DNA of 14,151 bases from assembly GCA_900553845.1 (NCBI GenBank), contig USEW01000029.1, forward strand, positions 1-14,151, in the 5' to 3' direction. A model generated the notes under the pieces. The model had not been told where the DNA came from, ran no database searches, and saw nothing but the letters and a program-made list of their open reading frames with translations. Both the position numbers and the translations under genes were made by a program. This stretch comes from an uncultured bacterium (GTDB lineage: Bacteria; Cyanobacteriota; Vampirovibrionia; Gastranaerophilales; Gastranaerophilaceae). Below are positions 13,141 to 14,151 of this stretch, piece after piece (position 1 is the stretch's first letter; every line of letters starts with the position of its first letter).

Positions 13141-13875
13141 TTACAATTTAACCGCTGAAAAGTTAACTCTTGAAGTGTCAACACCAGCGTCAGGAGTTGT
13201 ATTAATAAGCTCGATTACTTCTTCATTTACTAAATTATTGTGCTTTGTTGAGACACTTGATGGCGCAAGTGGCACAAGGTCATTTGGCTGAATTTTGCTT
13301 ATTGGAACAATTGCAGGCCTTGAATCATTGGCTGAGGTATTTGAGGTTTGCTTACCCCGACTGTTTTTAACCTGCGAAATCATAGGGTCAGGAGTTACTT
13401 TTTGCCGGTTGTATTCATTCATTATTTTCGATACAAACCGTTTTGTTTCAGCAAAAGGTGGCACTCCTTTATAACGTTTGACATTTCCGGGTCCAGCGTT
13501 ATAAGCGGCTAAAGCAAGTTCCGTTGAACCAAACATAGAATACATCATGCGGTAATAAACAAGCCCTGCTTTAACATTTTCGTTTAAGTTATAAGGGTTA
13601 TAACCTATTTTCCTAGCTGTTGAGGGCATAAGCTGAAACACACCGACAGCTCCGTGTGCACTTCGTGCTTCGTGTCTAAACCCTGATTCGGCCTTTGCAA
13701 TACTTAAAGCTAAAGCCGGGTCAATACCTAAATCCAAAGCGTGCTTAACAATATATTGTTTAACGGTTGTAACCTTACTTGGTGTATTTGTTTCACATAA
13801 TGCACACATTGGGGTTGTTGTAATTATACTTGTTATCAAGATGAGCTTAAGTAGCTTTTTAACTATCATCTTCAT
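13141..13875 (-). CDS. Lytic transglycosylase, SLT domain
   Basis: This is an exported muramidase-type enzyme that cleaves peptidoglycan glycan strands with 1,6-anhydro product. The 244-residue precursor has a signal peptide (about 1-27), then an SLT (Slt70-like) domain from about 37 to 157. The motifs are AKAESGF with catalytic E63, AVGVFQLMPSTA (76-87), NENVKAGLVYYRMM (98-111), LALAAYNAGPGNV (120-132) and PPFAETKRFVSKIMNEY (139-155). The rest (about 160-244) is Ser/Thr/Pro/Asn-rich and probably disordered, with no recognised domain. The first ATG (13875) is only three bases after AGGAG; the in-frame ATG two codons later (13869) has better spacing and may be the true start. A small stand-alone LT fits cell-wall remodelling or insertion of envelope machines. 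Confidence 0.92.
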   Translation of the reverse strand: MKMIVKKLLKLILITSIITTTPMCALCETNTPSKVTTVKQYIVKHALDLGIDPALALSIAKAESGFRHEARSAHGAVGVFQLMPSTARKIGYNPYNLNENVKAGLVYYRMMYSMFGSTELALAAYNAGPGNVKRYKGVPPFAETKRFVSKIMNEYNRQKVTPDPMISQVKNSRGKQTSNTSANDSRPAIVPISKIQPNDLVPLAPSSVSTKHNNLVNEEVIELINTTPDAGVDTSRVNFSAVKL

Positions 13876-13942
13876 TTTCTCCTCTGCTCTTATCTGCTAT
13901 CACGTTTCAATTCGCTTATGGATTTGCTACTTGTTATTTCCT

Positions 13943-13970
13943 ATATTATTACAAAAAAAAAATAGTTCAA
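13943..13970 (-). promoter_or_regulatory. Candidate promoter of the transglycosylase gene
   Basis: On the minus strand TTGAAC (13970-13965), 16 bases including an eight-T run, and TAATAT (13948-13943). This gives a leader of about 65 bases. Each hexamer matches the consensus at four of six positions. Confidence 0.3.
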
Positions 13971-14049
13971 CCCCTAACCCTTAATTTTAGCCTATTTTGA
14001 CAATTTAATATTCTTTAAATTCCAAAGTATGTTTAAAATATCAAGGCAT

Positions 14050-14098
14050 GTTAAGTTTTGTTAAGCATTTGACGATTCATATAAAATACTTATATAAA
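14050..14098 (+). promoter_or_regulatory. Candidate rightward promoter with a tandem operator-like repeat
   Basis: GTTAAG-TTTT-GTTAAG (14050-14065) is a direct repeat with a period of ten bases, one helical turn. TTGACG (14069-14074) follows just after it, and TATATA at 14091 or TATAAA at 14093 gives a spacer of 16 or 18. It points out of the window toward an unseen gene. The 276 bases from 13876 to the right edge hold no gene. Confidence 0.3.
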
Positions 14099-14151
14099 GT
14101 ATATAGATAATATATAAATATTTTAAAAAAATTTATATTTGTTTAAATAAC

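Overview
The window is A+T-rich and carries a cyanobacterial-style F1Fo ATP synthase operon: a, c, b', b, delta, alpha, gamma. The b'/b pair and the absence of beta and epsilon genes after gamma are cyanobacterial traits. The gamma subunit lacks most of the insertion typical of photosynthetic cyanobacteria, and the base composition is very low in G+C. With a tail-less SSB and a CxxC-x17-CxxC zinc-ribbon protein, this points to a non-photosynthetic relative of Cyanobacteria (Melainabacteria/Vampirovibrionia, probably a Gastranaerophilales-like gut lineage). That assignment is inference from gene content, not a database match.

Layout. Positions 1-5956 hold the ATP synthase operon on the + strand, interrupted twice by G+C-richer, hairpin-rich, non-coding islands: 1216-1693 between c and b', and 3209-3480 between delta and alpha. 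The islands share several short exact repeats in a different order and look like copies or mosaics of an interspersed repeat family. Positions 5949-7189 (- strand) hold a TIGR02757/DUF2400 gene and tadA, overlapping by 4 bases; the first also overlaps atpG tail to tail. Positions 7335-7631 (- strand) hold a double zinc-ribbon protein with a clear terminator. Positions 7845-9135 (+ strand) hold a secreted glycine-zipper protein of unknown function and a short SSB. Positions 9203-11483 hold an overlapping pair, a four-carbon acid sugar kinase (DUF1537) and a PdxA-family dehydrogenase. After about 400 bases of A+T-rich non-coding DNA comes a corrinoid adenosyltransferase (11887-12420), ended by a bidirectional terminator shared with a convergent cysteine-rich lipoprotein (12484-13047, - strand). 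A lytic transglycosylase (13141-13875, - strand) follows.

How the genes work together. The first seven genes build the membrane rotor and stator plus the alpha and gamma parts of F1; beta and epsilon must be encoded elsewhere. The kinase/PdxA pair fits either breakdown of C4 acid sugars to dihydroxyacetone phosphate or supply of the vitamin B6 precursor. The cobalamin gene makes adenosylcobalamin from imported or made corrinoids. The rest is housekeeping (tRNA editing, DNA binding) and cell envelope (transglycosylase, periplasmic or lipoprotein factors).

I found no CRISPR array, transposase, tRNA, rRNA or recognisable defence system. The most unusual material is the pair of repeat islands inside the ATP synthase operon, one of which can form mutually exclusive stems.
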